Below are positions 33,797 to 43,267 of a DNA stretch of 64,000 nucleotides, in pieces. The number at the start of each line of letters is the position of its first letter. The first letter of the stretch is position 1. The stretch is from JACVRN01 sp036389255 (GTDB lineage Bacteria; Acidobacteriota; Blastocatellia; Pyrinomonadales; Pyrinomonadaceae), in NCBI GenBank assembly GCA_036389255.1, contig DASVQI010000006.1, positions 310,001 to 374,000 on the forward strand. Direction: 5' to 3'. The notes beneath the pieces are model-generated. The model saw nothing but the letters and a program-made list of their open reading frames with translations, searched no databases and was not told where the DNA came from. Made by a program: the position numbers and the translations under genes.

Positions 33797-34432
33797 ATGG
33801 CCACTGTGCTGAGTCCCCCTGAACAAAGAGTTACTCTCTACAACGTCAGTTGGGAAACCTACGAGCGCCTCCTGGCGGATCTTCAGGATAGCAGTGCGCC
33901 GCGCATGACCTACGACCGAGGAACGCTGGAGATTATGAGTCCATCGAGTGAGCACGAGCGCTATAACCGCACCGCGGCGCAGATCGTCGAGGAACTGGCC
34001 GTAGAGATGAATATAGACTTTGACAATCTGGGCTCCACGACCTTCCGGCGCGAAGATATTGACCGCGGCTTCGAGCCAGATTCCTGTTTCTATATCCAGA
34101 ACGCCTCGCAGGTGCGTGGCAAAAAGCGCATTGACTTGACGGTTGACCCTCCGCCCGACCTGGTCATCGAAATCGACATCACCAGCCCCTCACTGGATAA
34201 GTTCCCGATCTTCGCGCAGGTCGGCGTGCCCGAGGTCTGGCGCTTTGATGGGAGCCGTCTCGCTATCTACGGACTGAGCGGAGACAATTACCATGAACGG
34301 GACACTAGCCTTGCCTTCCCAATGGTCGCCGCATCGGACGTAACGGCTTTCATCAAAGAGAGCGAAACGCTTGCTCGGCCCGAGTGGGTGCGCAAAGTGC
34401 GCGGCTGGGCGCGTACCCTTAGGGATGGTTAA
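33797..34432 (+). CDS. Uma2-family (DUF820) PD-(D/E)XK protein
   Basis: 211 residues from ATG 33797, preceded by AAGAGGTG. The Uma2 features are clear: YDRGTLEIMSPSSEHERYNR, FRREDIDRGFEPDSCFYI and DPPPDLVIEIDITSPSLDKF, giving the catalytic Asp and Glu of the restriction-like fold, then VGVPEVWRFDGSRLAIY. Family members are abundant in some soil bacteria and cyanobacteria, often in mobile regions; their substrates are not known. It converges on the nuclease-vWA gene. Confidence 0.9.
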   Translation: MATVLSPPEQRVTLYNVSWETYERLLADLQDSSAPRMTYDRGTLEIMSPSSEHERYNRTAAQIVEELAVEMNIDFDNLGSTTFRREDIDRGFEPDSCFYIQNASQVRGKKRIDLTVDPPPDLVIEIDITSPSLDKFPIFAQVGVPEVWRFDGSRLAIYGLSGDNYHERDTSLAFPMVAASDVTAFIKESETLARPEWVRKVRGWARTLRDG

Positions 34433-34548
34433 GCATTCGACGATTGGGAAGTCGTTCGTATTCAAACACAGTGATGAGAAATGATCGGATTGAGCAATGA
34501 TATCGCCTGTTCATATGTTTATAAGCTGCTGACTGAGTTCTTTCAGAT

Positions 34549-36393
34549 TCAGCATCTTTTCGACGCGATGCGGGCTAATGAAGCTTCATCTGTAACTTGC
34601 TCAACCTTAGAAAACATCCGTTCGAGTTTAGCTCTCAATTCATTTGAGGAATCAGAGAATAAGCCGTCGGTAACTAAAATTAGATCAGTGTGTAACGGAT
34701 CTAGTGTCGTGAGACATTCCAACTCGGACACCAGTGGCCCAAGGAGTGTATCGCCTTCAAGCGATTTACTGACGCCCTGAATCATTGCCATGTCGATATT
34801 ATCGGGGCCGATTTCTTTCGCGGTTCCGGCGAAACAGATAACGGCGGCCGCGCGCTCGGCCAGCGATGTCAGCCCCCGGTCAAGCTTCGAAAGGTTATCT
34901 AAAAAACTTCCCGAGCAATCTATTGCCAAGGCGAACTCGTTTGTAGAGAAACCATGAATCTCTCTAATCTCTCTTTTGAACAGGAGAGTACCTTCTCCAT
35001 TAGGCTGCACCTCTGTGAGAATTGAGAATCCTTCTCCCCGTTCGTAACAAGCCCCTCCAAACCAGTGCCTGCGGGCGAAGAATTCGCAAATCCAGACCCG
35101 CTGCGCCCCAAAAGCATCGCGGTATCGTTCGGCCACTTCGACATAGGCTTTACGGCTATAGCCTTCCCCCTCGGAGTATTTTGGGTCGGCTATCCAGACG
35201 ACGCCTGAAGACGGCTCACGTCCATTGAGCAATGCTATGTCCGGCATATTCGCTCTATCCGAGCCTGTTTTGAACAATTGAAAGAAGAGCCACCAGCGTG
35301 CGTCACCGTATTCGATTCTTGCTACAGGCATAGAAGCCTTTGAGTAGTTGAGATTCCAGATGGGTGGATTGCCAGGTTTGATAGATTCCAACTCGATGGC
35401 GCACCCCCAAGAGCGATACCACGAAAGTATTTGCGATATGCACCAGACCTCGAACAGTCGCGGGCGGTCTTTGAGTAAATCCAGTTGCAACAGGTCGGCC
35501 AATTCTGGAGATTTCTCAACGTTAGCTAGGGAGAGCACATCTTCTATCAGGCGAATCCATTTATCCCAAGACGCATCACGACGCCAGCATTTAATTCGAA
35601 AGAGGTCTTCTTTGTCAGATGCACCTGCCGACCACGGGTCAGTCTGTTTTACATGTCGAGCTAATTCGCGCCACAGTTCCCCGTCTCGTCTCACCCTTGA
35701 GATTCTGTAATTGAAACTGGAAGAGATACGCTCCACCTCATTCTTCAATTTCTTGACCGCAGGCGGCGGCGAAGACAGGTCTCCGAGTGGGTTCAATTTA
35801 TCATTAAGGTAATCGAGCGTGCGCCAAAGACTGAACATGCGTTCAGCGGCAAGCGCGTTCACTCTGATTCTGTTTTCATAGAGGTCATGAACAGGCCGGC
35901 CTCTTACAACGAAGTCTATCAGTTTGTCATCGCTGAACCTGCGGTGTCGCACTGGCTCGCCGGCCTGCAATGTGTGCATGAGCCAGCGCTCCAAGTTCTT
36001 AAATGTTGAATGGGCCTTATCCCAATCAGATATTGTTTTAGGGCGAAACTTCTTCATGTCGAATCGGGCGATCAGGTCGGCGACTTGAGGCGAAAGATGG
36101 ATTCTAGTCTCATCACCGTTAATTGGAAGTGTTAGCACAAATCCCGTTGTGCGCAGAGACACATCGCATTTTTCGAGGAAGCGGATTACGTCTCTCATCA
36201 TGGTAAGCCAGACGCCGTTGACTGAAATCAACGCAGAAACAACCTGCGTCCGTGAGTGATTCTGTATCGCGGCTGCCAATTCCTCTCGTGGATTCGACGT
36301 GGTCAAGCGACAGTTTAACAACTCAGCAAAGGATTCAATCTCGGTATTGGAAATAAGCTTGAGAAGCTCTACTGGATTCAGCGCTTGAGGCAT
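34549..36393 (-). CDS. PD-(D/E)XK nuclease - vWA fusion protein
   Basis: 614 residues. Residues ~1-300 are helical with no known motif. Residues ~310-440 carry restriction-fold signs: Glu315 (FEVW), Asp385 (MPDIALLNG) and Asp403-x-Lys405 (IADPKYSEG), similar to DUF2357-type nucleases linked to McrBC-like systems. The C-terminal ~130 residues form a von Willebrand A domain with MIDAS residues D492-x-S-x-S496 (AIDCSGS) and LVTDGLFSD. It lies 82 bases downstream of the ISP-like enzyme on the same strand, so the two are probably one operon. No MoxR/AAA partner, which usually goes with vWA proteins, is present here. Confidence 0.7.
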   Translation of the reverse strand: MPQALNPVELLKLISNTEIESFAELLNCRLTTSNPREELAAAIQNHSRTQVVSALISVNGVWLTMMRDVIRFLEKCDVSLRTTGFVLTLPINGDETRIHLSPQVADLIARFDMKKFRPKTISDWDKAHSTFKNLERWLMHTLQAGEPVRHRRFSDDKLIDFVVRGRPVHDLYENRIRVNALAAERMFSLWRTLDYLNDKLNPLGDLSSPPPAVKKLKNEVERISSSFNYRISRVRRDGELWRELARHVKQTDPWSAGASDKEDLFRIKCWRRDASWDKWIRLIEDVLSLANVEKSPELADLLQLDLLKDRPRLFEVWCISQILSWYRSWGCAIELESIKPGNPPIWNLNYSKASMPVARIEYGDARWWLFFQLFKTGSDRANMPDIALLNGREPSSGVVWIADPKYSEGEGYSRKAYVEVAERYRDAFGAQRVWICEFFARRHWFGGACYERGEGFSILTEVQPNGEGTLLFKREIREIHGFSTNEFALAIDCSGSFLDNLSKLDRGLTSLAERAAAVICFAGTAKEIGPDNIDMAMIQGVSKSLEGDTLLGPLVSELECLTTLDPLHTDLILVTDGLFSDSSNELRAKLERMFSKVEQVTDEASLARIASKRC

Positions 36394-36475
36394 TGTTTAT
36401 CTCTTATTAGATAAAATGTGGTCAAAGTGTAATTGGTCAAAGTATAAGATGGCTACAAGTCACTGCATGCCCTGT

Positions 36476-39400
36476 TTACTCTCGCTCTGCAACAGTGCTT
36501 AATACATCGGCTTCGACCGTCCACGCATTCGTTGCGGCCCGTTCGTAAAGTACATTTAGCTGATCACGGAGTGAGAGCACCGCCGCTATGCGCTGTACCA
36601 TGCTTCTGAAATGATCCTTCTCAGGTAAAGTCAGTGGTTGATTGTTTCTACGCCTCGCGTCTCGGTAGCCGAGCCATTTTTTCAAGACGGGGTATCCGCC
36701 GAGTTCATAGCGCCAGACACTCTCAGGCACATTGCGGAAAAAGATGCGATTGTTGATGTAGAGATCGCCCGTCAATGCTCCAAGATCCGTCGGGGGATTC
36801 TCGGAATCTTCGTACTGCCTTTGGCGCCATCCTCCGCGCGCCGCGCCGAAATGAGGTATTGTTACTACCAGATCATTTCCGCGCACAGCCCCTCCTTCTG
36901 TTGAAGCCAGAACGGCAAGCTTCGGCGCATATTCACCGAGAGTAGCTCTGATAGCTCTGCGGGCCTCGGCTAAAGGATTAAGTAGAGTTGCGATCAAATC
37001 GCCCACCCTTGCAAGCTCATCAAATAACTCCCTGTCACGCGATATGGGAATGTGCGCCCAGTCTTGAGCTAGGCTCTCACGGTGCTCCTCTTCATACTGT
37101 GGAGCGTGGCAAAGGCTGAGGCAAACGCGAAAAAGCTTTCTGACAAATCTCTTCGCTTCATCGCCCTCGAGTTCACCACTTACGCCCCACTCATCTCTTG
37201 TCGTATTCCAGAATTGATTAATGAGATTTGCTCGGGTTGGAGCGTCGGGCGCAACCTCTGCTTCGAACAATGTCCCCGCATCTGTAGCGACAGGATGCAG
37301 TTCCGCCGGAAAGCCAACAGAGCCGCGGTCATGAAGGTGAAGGAAGAATAAGCTAGTAGTCAGTAGAGGTCGCGATTCGGAAATACGACGGGGCTGTGGC
37401 ACCGCAACAAAGAACTCATTGTTGATGAGATTCCGCCATAGCTCGGGGCTCCGCTCATCGAGCAGCTTACCTGCCGTCTCGTAATAGATATAGCGCGTGT
37501 CCAGAGGGAAAACTATATAAGGGACGATGAAAGAGTCTGAGAAATAAGAATTCCCCCGCAAGTATTGACGTAGAGCTAAGGGCTCGTACCTTGAACGGGG
37601 TTCACAAATCACCGGATGCCTTTGACAGAATTCTTCATCAGTCATATCTGAGTAATATTCACGCATCCGCTCTTCCAATCTACCGCGTTCCATCTCTACG
37701 ACACTACCTTCCATACCGCGGTTAGGATTGACGCCATGATGATTGACGGGGGAGAGGTCTTCAAGTGAATACCAATCCTCAAAGCCGCCTACTATGTCGT
37801 AAGGGATTAACTTCCAGCGCCTTCGCTCTTCAGGGACAAATGTCTGATAGGTGCGCGGGCCAGCCGGTAGCTCCTGTGCCTGCGCTACTAACTCTTCTGA
37901 CCACTCTTCCATACTTAATGAAGTGATTAGAGCGGAGCGCTTAGCGTCGGCGCGCCCCCAGAAATCCCTGTAGTGTGCCGTCGCAATCCCCGCTTGTGAA
38001 TTGCGGCGTTTTAGTAAGGTAGTGATGGCAGTTCCGACCTGGATGCCGCGTGGGTCCGGCTCGGTGGTGAAGATGCTCTGGTCGGTAGTGCCTTCACCGG
38101 GCAGCCCTTGCGGGATGACTTTGCCGGTCTTGTATTTGTCGCCGTTCAGATTGTCTATCCAAATCTCCTGAAAGCTTCTGCACAGTGACTCTCGCATCAT
38201 CGGGTGTGAGTGCCCGGCTAAGTATGAGCTATTAGAGATAAGACTGACGATGCCGTGTTCAGCCACCTGCCCAATGCGCTCTTCTGCGAGACGGAAGAAG
38301 CGGATGTAAAGGTCATCGAGTAAATGCTTGCGAACGCGCCACCGGGTGAAAAGTTCGCTTCGCCCGATCTGCCTTCCGTCGGGACGGCGGCGTATCCCCT
38401 TGTAAGGATCAATCAGCGCCAACTCTTCTTCAACGGGAGCTCCAGCGAAGCGGTTGTACGGAGGGTTACCAATGACAACGATGATCCTGGCATCGGTTTT
38501 GACAGCCTGCGACGCGTCCCTTTCCGCCTGCAACTCTGGAAAGTTAAGTTCTAATTGCTCTCCGGGACGCCAGCCCGTCAAGGCGTTCGTCAGGAAAACT
38601 GCGGGGCGCTGGTTTTGCTCCGGCTCCGCACCTAGTTCCGCCAGTAGGAGATGAAGTTGAAGGTGGGCGATGACGAAAGGGGCGGTCAGGATTTCAAATC
38701 CGATCACACGCCGGCAGATTGCTCTGAGAAGCGTCTCCCCTAGTTCTGCTTCGACCCCTTCGCGCCGGAGAGTATCGGCGGCGCAGTGCAGCACTTCTAT
38801 AAGGTAAGCGCCCGTCCCGCATGCCGGGTCAAGTACCACTACGTTCTCGTCCGCAAAACCTAATGTGCAGCCTAACTGCTCGCGTAGCAGCGCATCAACT
38901 TTGTGGACTTGGTATCGCACGATCTCGGGCGGCGTGTACCAGACCCCAAGTTCCTTGCGGAGTTCTGGGTCGAACGTCTCAAGGAATGGCTCGTAGAAGT
39001 AAACTATCGCCGTCGTGACAGACTTTTCTGCTCCTTCCGCAGCACCTAAGCTGGGCAGAATTAACCTCTGGAAGAATGTTTCTTGGTGAACACGCCCGAG
39101 AGTTTCAGTGGCTATGTCCAGATAAGGTACAAGTCCAAGCTCAGTAATGCGCCTCGGATGTTGTATTTCGTAGAAGAGTTCCCCGAGGAAAGGAATTCGG
39201 ATGTGTTGTGGCAAATCGCGCCACCTAAACTCCTCTGAACTCTCGGAGCGTGCCCAGAGAATCCACCCTGCAAATAGGCCATAGTAAACAGTCTGGACTA
39301 AAGAAGAGCGGAAGAATTCTTCGCCCTCTTCACCATCGAAAGTAATACCGAGCGCAGCACCGAAATCATCCATGAGGCCGCGCACGGCCTGGCTGAACTC

Positions 39401-40023
39401 TTCTGGTAGCGATGCCTTTGCATGGCGCGCCTGGCGGGCCAGAATTCTTGCTAAGGTCTCAGGCTCGGCTATGGGCGCGAAGCGCGTGACCGCTACCTCG
39501 ATTAGCTCTGCCAAAGCATCTATTTTATCGGTGTCGACGGCACGCCCCCGCTTCAGTTCAGAAACAGAAGACCATAGCTCAACCACCAGTTCAAGCCTGC
39601 GATGCTCCGGCGGCACAGGCCCTTGACCTGTGAAATCAGGGTCGATAGTCAGAAGCCCGAAGCTACGGACGTTGCAAAGAAGGACAACCCTTGTGCGTGC
39701 AAGATAGCGTCCGATCTGGTTGTTGCGCTCGACCGACATGGCGATCTCATGGAGGTCAGCTTCCGGAAGCTTCACTTCGCCAGAGACGAGTATGAAATCA
39801 CCGGGGCCGTCATAAAGGGCAATGTCAGGAAGGTCTATGCCTCCGCCTGCGCACCTCTCTGTGGTACTGGTACGGACTTCGGCCATAAGGCCGAGGTTCT
39901 TCAGGACGGCAACTAAAAGGTTTCTAACAGCCGGGTAGTAAGATTCCTGCGAGCGGTCTCGGATTCGGCTAGAGGAGTGACGTCAGCGGCGAAAGTGCGA
40001 ATCGCTTTTTGAAGTTCGTTCAT
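36476..40023 (-). CDS. Type ISP/IIG-like restriction-modification enzyme, 5' frameshift
   Basis: The continuous frame starts at ATG 39886 (1136 residues). A better start is ATG 40023 (MNELQKAIRTFAADVTPLAE), joined by one missing base near 39950 to QESYYPAVRNLLVAVLKNLG and on into the main frame. Numbered from 39886: a nuclease core (PDIALYDG Asp21; SGEVKLP Glu37-x-Lys39), N6-adenine methylase motif I DPACGTGAY (353-) and motif IV NPPY (474-477), then a long C-terminal target-recognition region. No helicase motifs are seen, so it resembles single-chain type IIG/ISP-like enzymes that cut and methylate DNA. Its downstream partner is the nuclease-vWA gene. Confidence 0.8.
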
Positions 40024-40593
40024 TCGTGATCATCAGCGGGCAAGGCCCATTATGTGAAGAGACTTGGTCGCCATCCTTAAGTATGCCCGGGTGACTTCAT
40101 CATGAAATTATCAGTTCTAACATATAATAACCTTTCAGCGCGTTAGCGGCACAACTTATTTCTATTCACTTCCCATCGCCTCAAAATAGAATCTTCATAG
40201 CCGTTTTATTTACCTGAGAGCACGAAAAGTGATAACCTTTAGACGCTTTCGATGGTTACTCACCGGAACCCTTGAAGCACCCGACAAAAAATACTGCAGA
40301 GCTTCGCCTCAACTCCTTTTGCAGAAAACAGCCAAAGGGAATAAGTGAAAAAGCAGACACAGAAACAGGCATAATTCTTTTCCGTTGCTGTAATCGTTTT
40401 AACGATTATCACTGCAACCGCTCCTCGGTCGGTGAAACTATGTCAGAGGAGCATTAGTCAGACCGGTGGCGGTTGACATATAAAGAATCGCCCAAATCAC
40501 CTTTTCTTCTTGTGGCACGGAGCTTGAAGCCGGGTATAACAACAAGAGAGGGAAATTAAGGAGCGTCCAATAGAGACGATAGAAGGCAAGATA
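40024..40593. other. Intergenic stretch with no supported gene
   Basis: About 570 bases between the divergent restriction enzyme and zinc-ribbon genes. A short open frame at 40272-40457 has no ribosome-binding site and unconvincing composition. Promoters for both flanking genes must lie here, but I cannot point to them. Confidence 0.4.
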
Positions 40594-41376
40594 ATGAATA
40601 ACAAAAGATGTCCTCACTGCGGACTCATTAACTTCCCTGACGCGAAAGAATGTAAGCGATGTAAGAAAGAGATCGGGGATGAGATCGCTGTTACAACTAC
40701 CTCTCAAATAGAAGAGCAAGTACCGCTGGATGAAAAGACTGAAATCTCACCGCCTACACAGGCGACAGAGTCTCCGCTTACAAGCGGGCCGTCAGCGCCT
40801 GTGCAAGAGAACCTTTCTCCTTATGTGGAAGCAGTCTCCAATAAACGTACGAAGCTGGGGCTGAGTTTTGTTGTTGGCGGACTACTTCTGCTCATCGTTG
40901 CCGTCTACGGCTGGAACTACCTGATGCTCCAGTTGCCGATGAGCGAGGTTATACAGGAGGATGGCCGTAACAGCGGCGTCAGCGTGAGCGCTCATTACAA
41001 TTATTACCTCGACCCGACAGCACTCGTTTATGACTTGCGGGATGTCTCAGGGACGAATTCGAAGGCGGACGTGTTTCGCGTGTTATTGCAGTACGCGGCG
41101 AAGATGAAGTCGCGCCGCTACGACCGCGTCTATCTCGCCTATCGCGGCGAGACAAAGTTCATGCTAGACGGCGGCTACTTCCAGCAGCTCGGTGAGGAGT
41201 ATGGGGCGCAGAACCCCGTCTATACGATAAGGACATTTCCCTCGCACCTCAAGCGGCCCGACGGAAACGATGCCTACGGGACGTGGACGGGCGGACTGCT
41301 TGGTGTACTCGGGAAAGAGATGGAAGATTTTAATGACTTCCACGACAAGTGGTATTTCCATGATATGGTCAAGTAG
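40594..41376 (+). CDS. Zinc-ribbon membrane protein of unknown function
   Basis: 260 residues. The N-terminal zinc ribbon is CPHCGLINFPDAKECKRCKK. A Pro/Thr/Glu-rich disordered linker follows, then one membrane helix (SFVVGGLLLLIVAVYGWNYL, about residues 91-110) and a C-terminal domain of about 140 residues (ADVFRVLLQYAAKMKSRRYD; YLAYRGETKFMLDGGYF) of unknown fold. The layout of a cytosolic ribbon, anchor and external domain is common in soil bacteria. Not operonic by spacing. Confidence 0.65.
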   Translation: MNNKRCPHCGLINFPDAKECKRCKKEIGDEIAVTTTSQIEEQVPLDEKTEISPPTQATESPLTSGPSAPVQENLSPYVEAVSNKRTKLGLSFVVGGLLLLIVAVYGWNYLMLQLPMSEVIQEDGRNSGVSVSAHYNYYLDPTALVYDLRDVSGTNSKADVFRVLLQYAAKMKSRRYDRVYLAYRGETKFMLDGGYFQQLGEEYGAQNPVYTIRTFPSHLKRPDGNDAYGTWTGGLLGVLGKEMEDFNDFHDKWYFHDMVK

Positions 41377-41473
41377 TAATAATGACTTCTGATAGTCGGA
41401 TGTGATTGATGTATCCAAATGGGGTTTATCTCAGATAGTATCTTTCACTTGTGATTGAGTAGGACAGACGGCA

Positions 41474-42253
41474 ATGGAACTAAAAGAGATCGCGGATTTC
41501 CTGCAAAACACACTTAATTCCGCGCTCAAGTTTACAGAGCCCATCAAGGCTTCTCCGAGAGACCCGCAGTTCATCTACGCCATCAGCCTGTACGCTTCAA
41601 TCGTCGAATATTCTCGTGGATGTTTGACGCTTCTGCGCAGTGAGGATTTGATCTGCTTGCCGCCACTAATCAGAAGCATGCTTGAGGCGCATGTCGATCT
41701 CATCAATGTGACTAATGATGCGGATTACGCTTACGTCATGCAGGCAACGTATTTGAAAGACAATTTGGGTATGTACAAGGCTGCGAAGAGAGAGCCAGAT
41801 AATCCTTACTTGATAAGCATCGCTCAACTGGCAGACCTCGATGAGAGGGTAAGTCAAACACAAAAGGAGTTGGATGAGGTAAAAGGCAAGGCGCAAAAGT
41901 TTGGTAAAGAAATTCCAAAAATACGGGAACGCTTCAAACTCGCAGGCCTTCTCCCCATTTATCCTGTCATTTACAAACTACTTTGCCAGGATACGCACAA
42001 CAATCCCAACTCGCTTTTTTTAAGACATCTTGAGGAAAATGATGAGGGCATTAATGTCACATTCTTCCGAAAGAAGGATGTGCCGGAAGTCGCAGCCGTG
42101 TTGGATGCGATGTTCGCGGTGCTCATAGAATCGTTAGCGTTGATTCGGAAGCACTTCAACATCAACGAGGCCGCACATCAGTTTGAAGAGTTCAGAAGAT
42201 CTATTGAGGAATTCAAAGTGAGGCTCACGACACAATACTCAGTTATTCAGTAG
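41474..42253 (+). CDS. DUF5677-like helical protein
   Basis: 259 residues, all helical. The pattern SIVEYSRGCLTLLRSEDLIC with LPPLIRSMLEAHVDL (conserved R and E) and later LLCQDTHNNPN fits DUF5677-type proteins. It resembles the cassette gene at 21623-22273 in layout. HEPN-like relatives act in toxin or defence systems, but no RxxxxH motif is seen, so that is not claimed. It converges on the next gene with 19 bases between stops. Confidence 0.6.
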   Translation: MELKEIADFLQNTLNSALKFTEPIKASPRDPQFIYAISLYASIVEYSRGCLTLLRSEDLICLPPLIRSMLEAHVDLINVTNDADYAYVMQATYLKDNLGMYKAAKREPDNPYLISIAQLADLDERVSQTQKELDEVKGKAQKFGKEIPKIRERFKLAGLLPIYPVIYKLLCQDTHNNPNSLFLRHLEENDEGINVTFFRKKDVPEVAAVLDAMFAVLIESLALIRKHFNINEAAHQFEEFRRSIEEFKVRLTTQYSVIQ

Positions 42254-42272
42254 GCGCATCGAAACCCGCCCC

Positions 42273-43115
42273 TTAGACCACATCCCATAACTGCTTTATG
42301 TGCTCATCCCATGAGGCCGCGTCCGCCGACACCCGCTTGCGCCGGCGCTTCCTGTATTTCGGGAACTCTACCTTCATAATACGCTCCGGCGTCACGGGCG
42401 TGCCCTCCCCGTCATAGCATGTGTTGCACTGCGTGGAGCAACCGTTTCCTCGGTATGAGTTATACAGGTGGTAGACGGCAGTGGGTACGCAATCCCCGCG
42501 CGGGCCGTCAAAGAACTTCACGATACACGGCCTCGTTTTCCTCATGAACGCGCCGAGCAGGTCAAATTCATATCGCTCCGAAAAGCAGATGCAGATGTCT
42601 TCGACTATCTCCGGCGCGCCCAGATAGTCGTGGTTGCCGATCTCCTCCGACTTAAAGGCGTGATCCCTGGTCAGCAGCGCGTACGGACCCCAGTGCATCG
42701 CGTCCTTGGCCTTCATCCAGTAGAGACCCGCGTGGTGGTGTGGGCCCATTTTCCGCCTGAATTTATCCCATTCTTCGGGCGACACGCGTTTGCGAGCTAG
42801 CTGAAACAGGAAGCTCCAAATTGAATCGAGGTATTGTCCAAGTGGTAGGATGCCCAGCTCGAAATTATTCGAGGGCGCTGTGCGAGTCAGGTGAAACCAG
42901 TAAGTCCGGTCATAAAACGCAGGCAGAGTCGCTACTTTCCTCACCTCTGAGAAGATAAGGCTTTCTGGCGGGTGCGGATAAGAGCGGTTCTCTTCATAAA
43001 AACTTTCTACATCTACGCTCTCGAACACCGATTCGAGTTGAGATCTTTCTGCGCCGAGAATCTGTTCTAAGGATTCGTAGGTGGAATCAATAGTTTCGCA
43101 ATCTAATACTTTCAT
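42273..43115 (-). CDS. Unknown 280-residue protein with Cys/His clusters
   Basis: No signal peptide. Notable parts: YDRTYWFHLTRT and FELGILPLGQYLDSIWSFLF near residues 68-110, a run of His (MGPHHHAGLYWMKAKDAMHW), a Cys-rich stretch (NGCSTQCNTCYDG), and a very basic end (KYRKRRRKRV). The N-terminal FHLTR...GILPL layout recalls ADP-ribosyltransferase-like folds only faintly; I do not assign it. It is a single gene convergent with the DUF5677-like gene. Confidence 0.5.
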   Translation of the reverse strand: MKVLDCETIDSTYESLEQILGAERSQLESVFESVDVESFYEENRSYPHPPESLIFSEVRKVATLPAFYDRTYWFHLTRTAPSNNFELGILPLGQYLDSIWSFLFQLARKRVSPEEWDKFRRKMGPHHHAGLYWMKAKDAMHWGPYALLTRDHAFKSEEIGNHDYLGAPEIVEDICICFSERYEFDLLGAFMRKTRPCIVKFFDGPRGDCVPTAVYHLYNSYRGNGCSTQCNTCYDGEGTPVTPERIMKVEFPKYRKRRRKRVSADAASWDEHIKQLWDVV

Positions 43116-43237
43116 GCTTAATTGATTATAACAAATTATGCAGGCTACTTATTGATGCCACACCTCAAATAATACTCATCCTTCAAAATTAGCCGGAAAA
43201 TTATAGTAGTTAGGATATTGTTTATAGTAAAGATTTA

Positions 43238-43260
43238 CCTCATCCTTGCTAAGGATGAGG
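43238..43260 (-). terminator. Hairpin terminator after the DAC-like gene
   Basis: Perfect 10-bp stem (CCTCATCCTT / AAGGATGAGG) with a 3-base loop, 7 bases beyond the stop of the DAC-like gene. The following T-rich stretch is weak but present. Confidence 0.75.
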
Positions 43261-43267
43261 GGTATCA

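Noticed and set aside
32184..34432. Search for an integron integrase next to the cassette cluster
   Set aside because: Genes here are a PD-(D/E)XK protein, a small basic protein and Uma2; no tyrosine recombinase motif was found.
40272..40457. 61-codon open frame before the zinc-ribbon gene
   Set aside because: No ribosome-binding site and no recognisable protein features.
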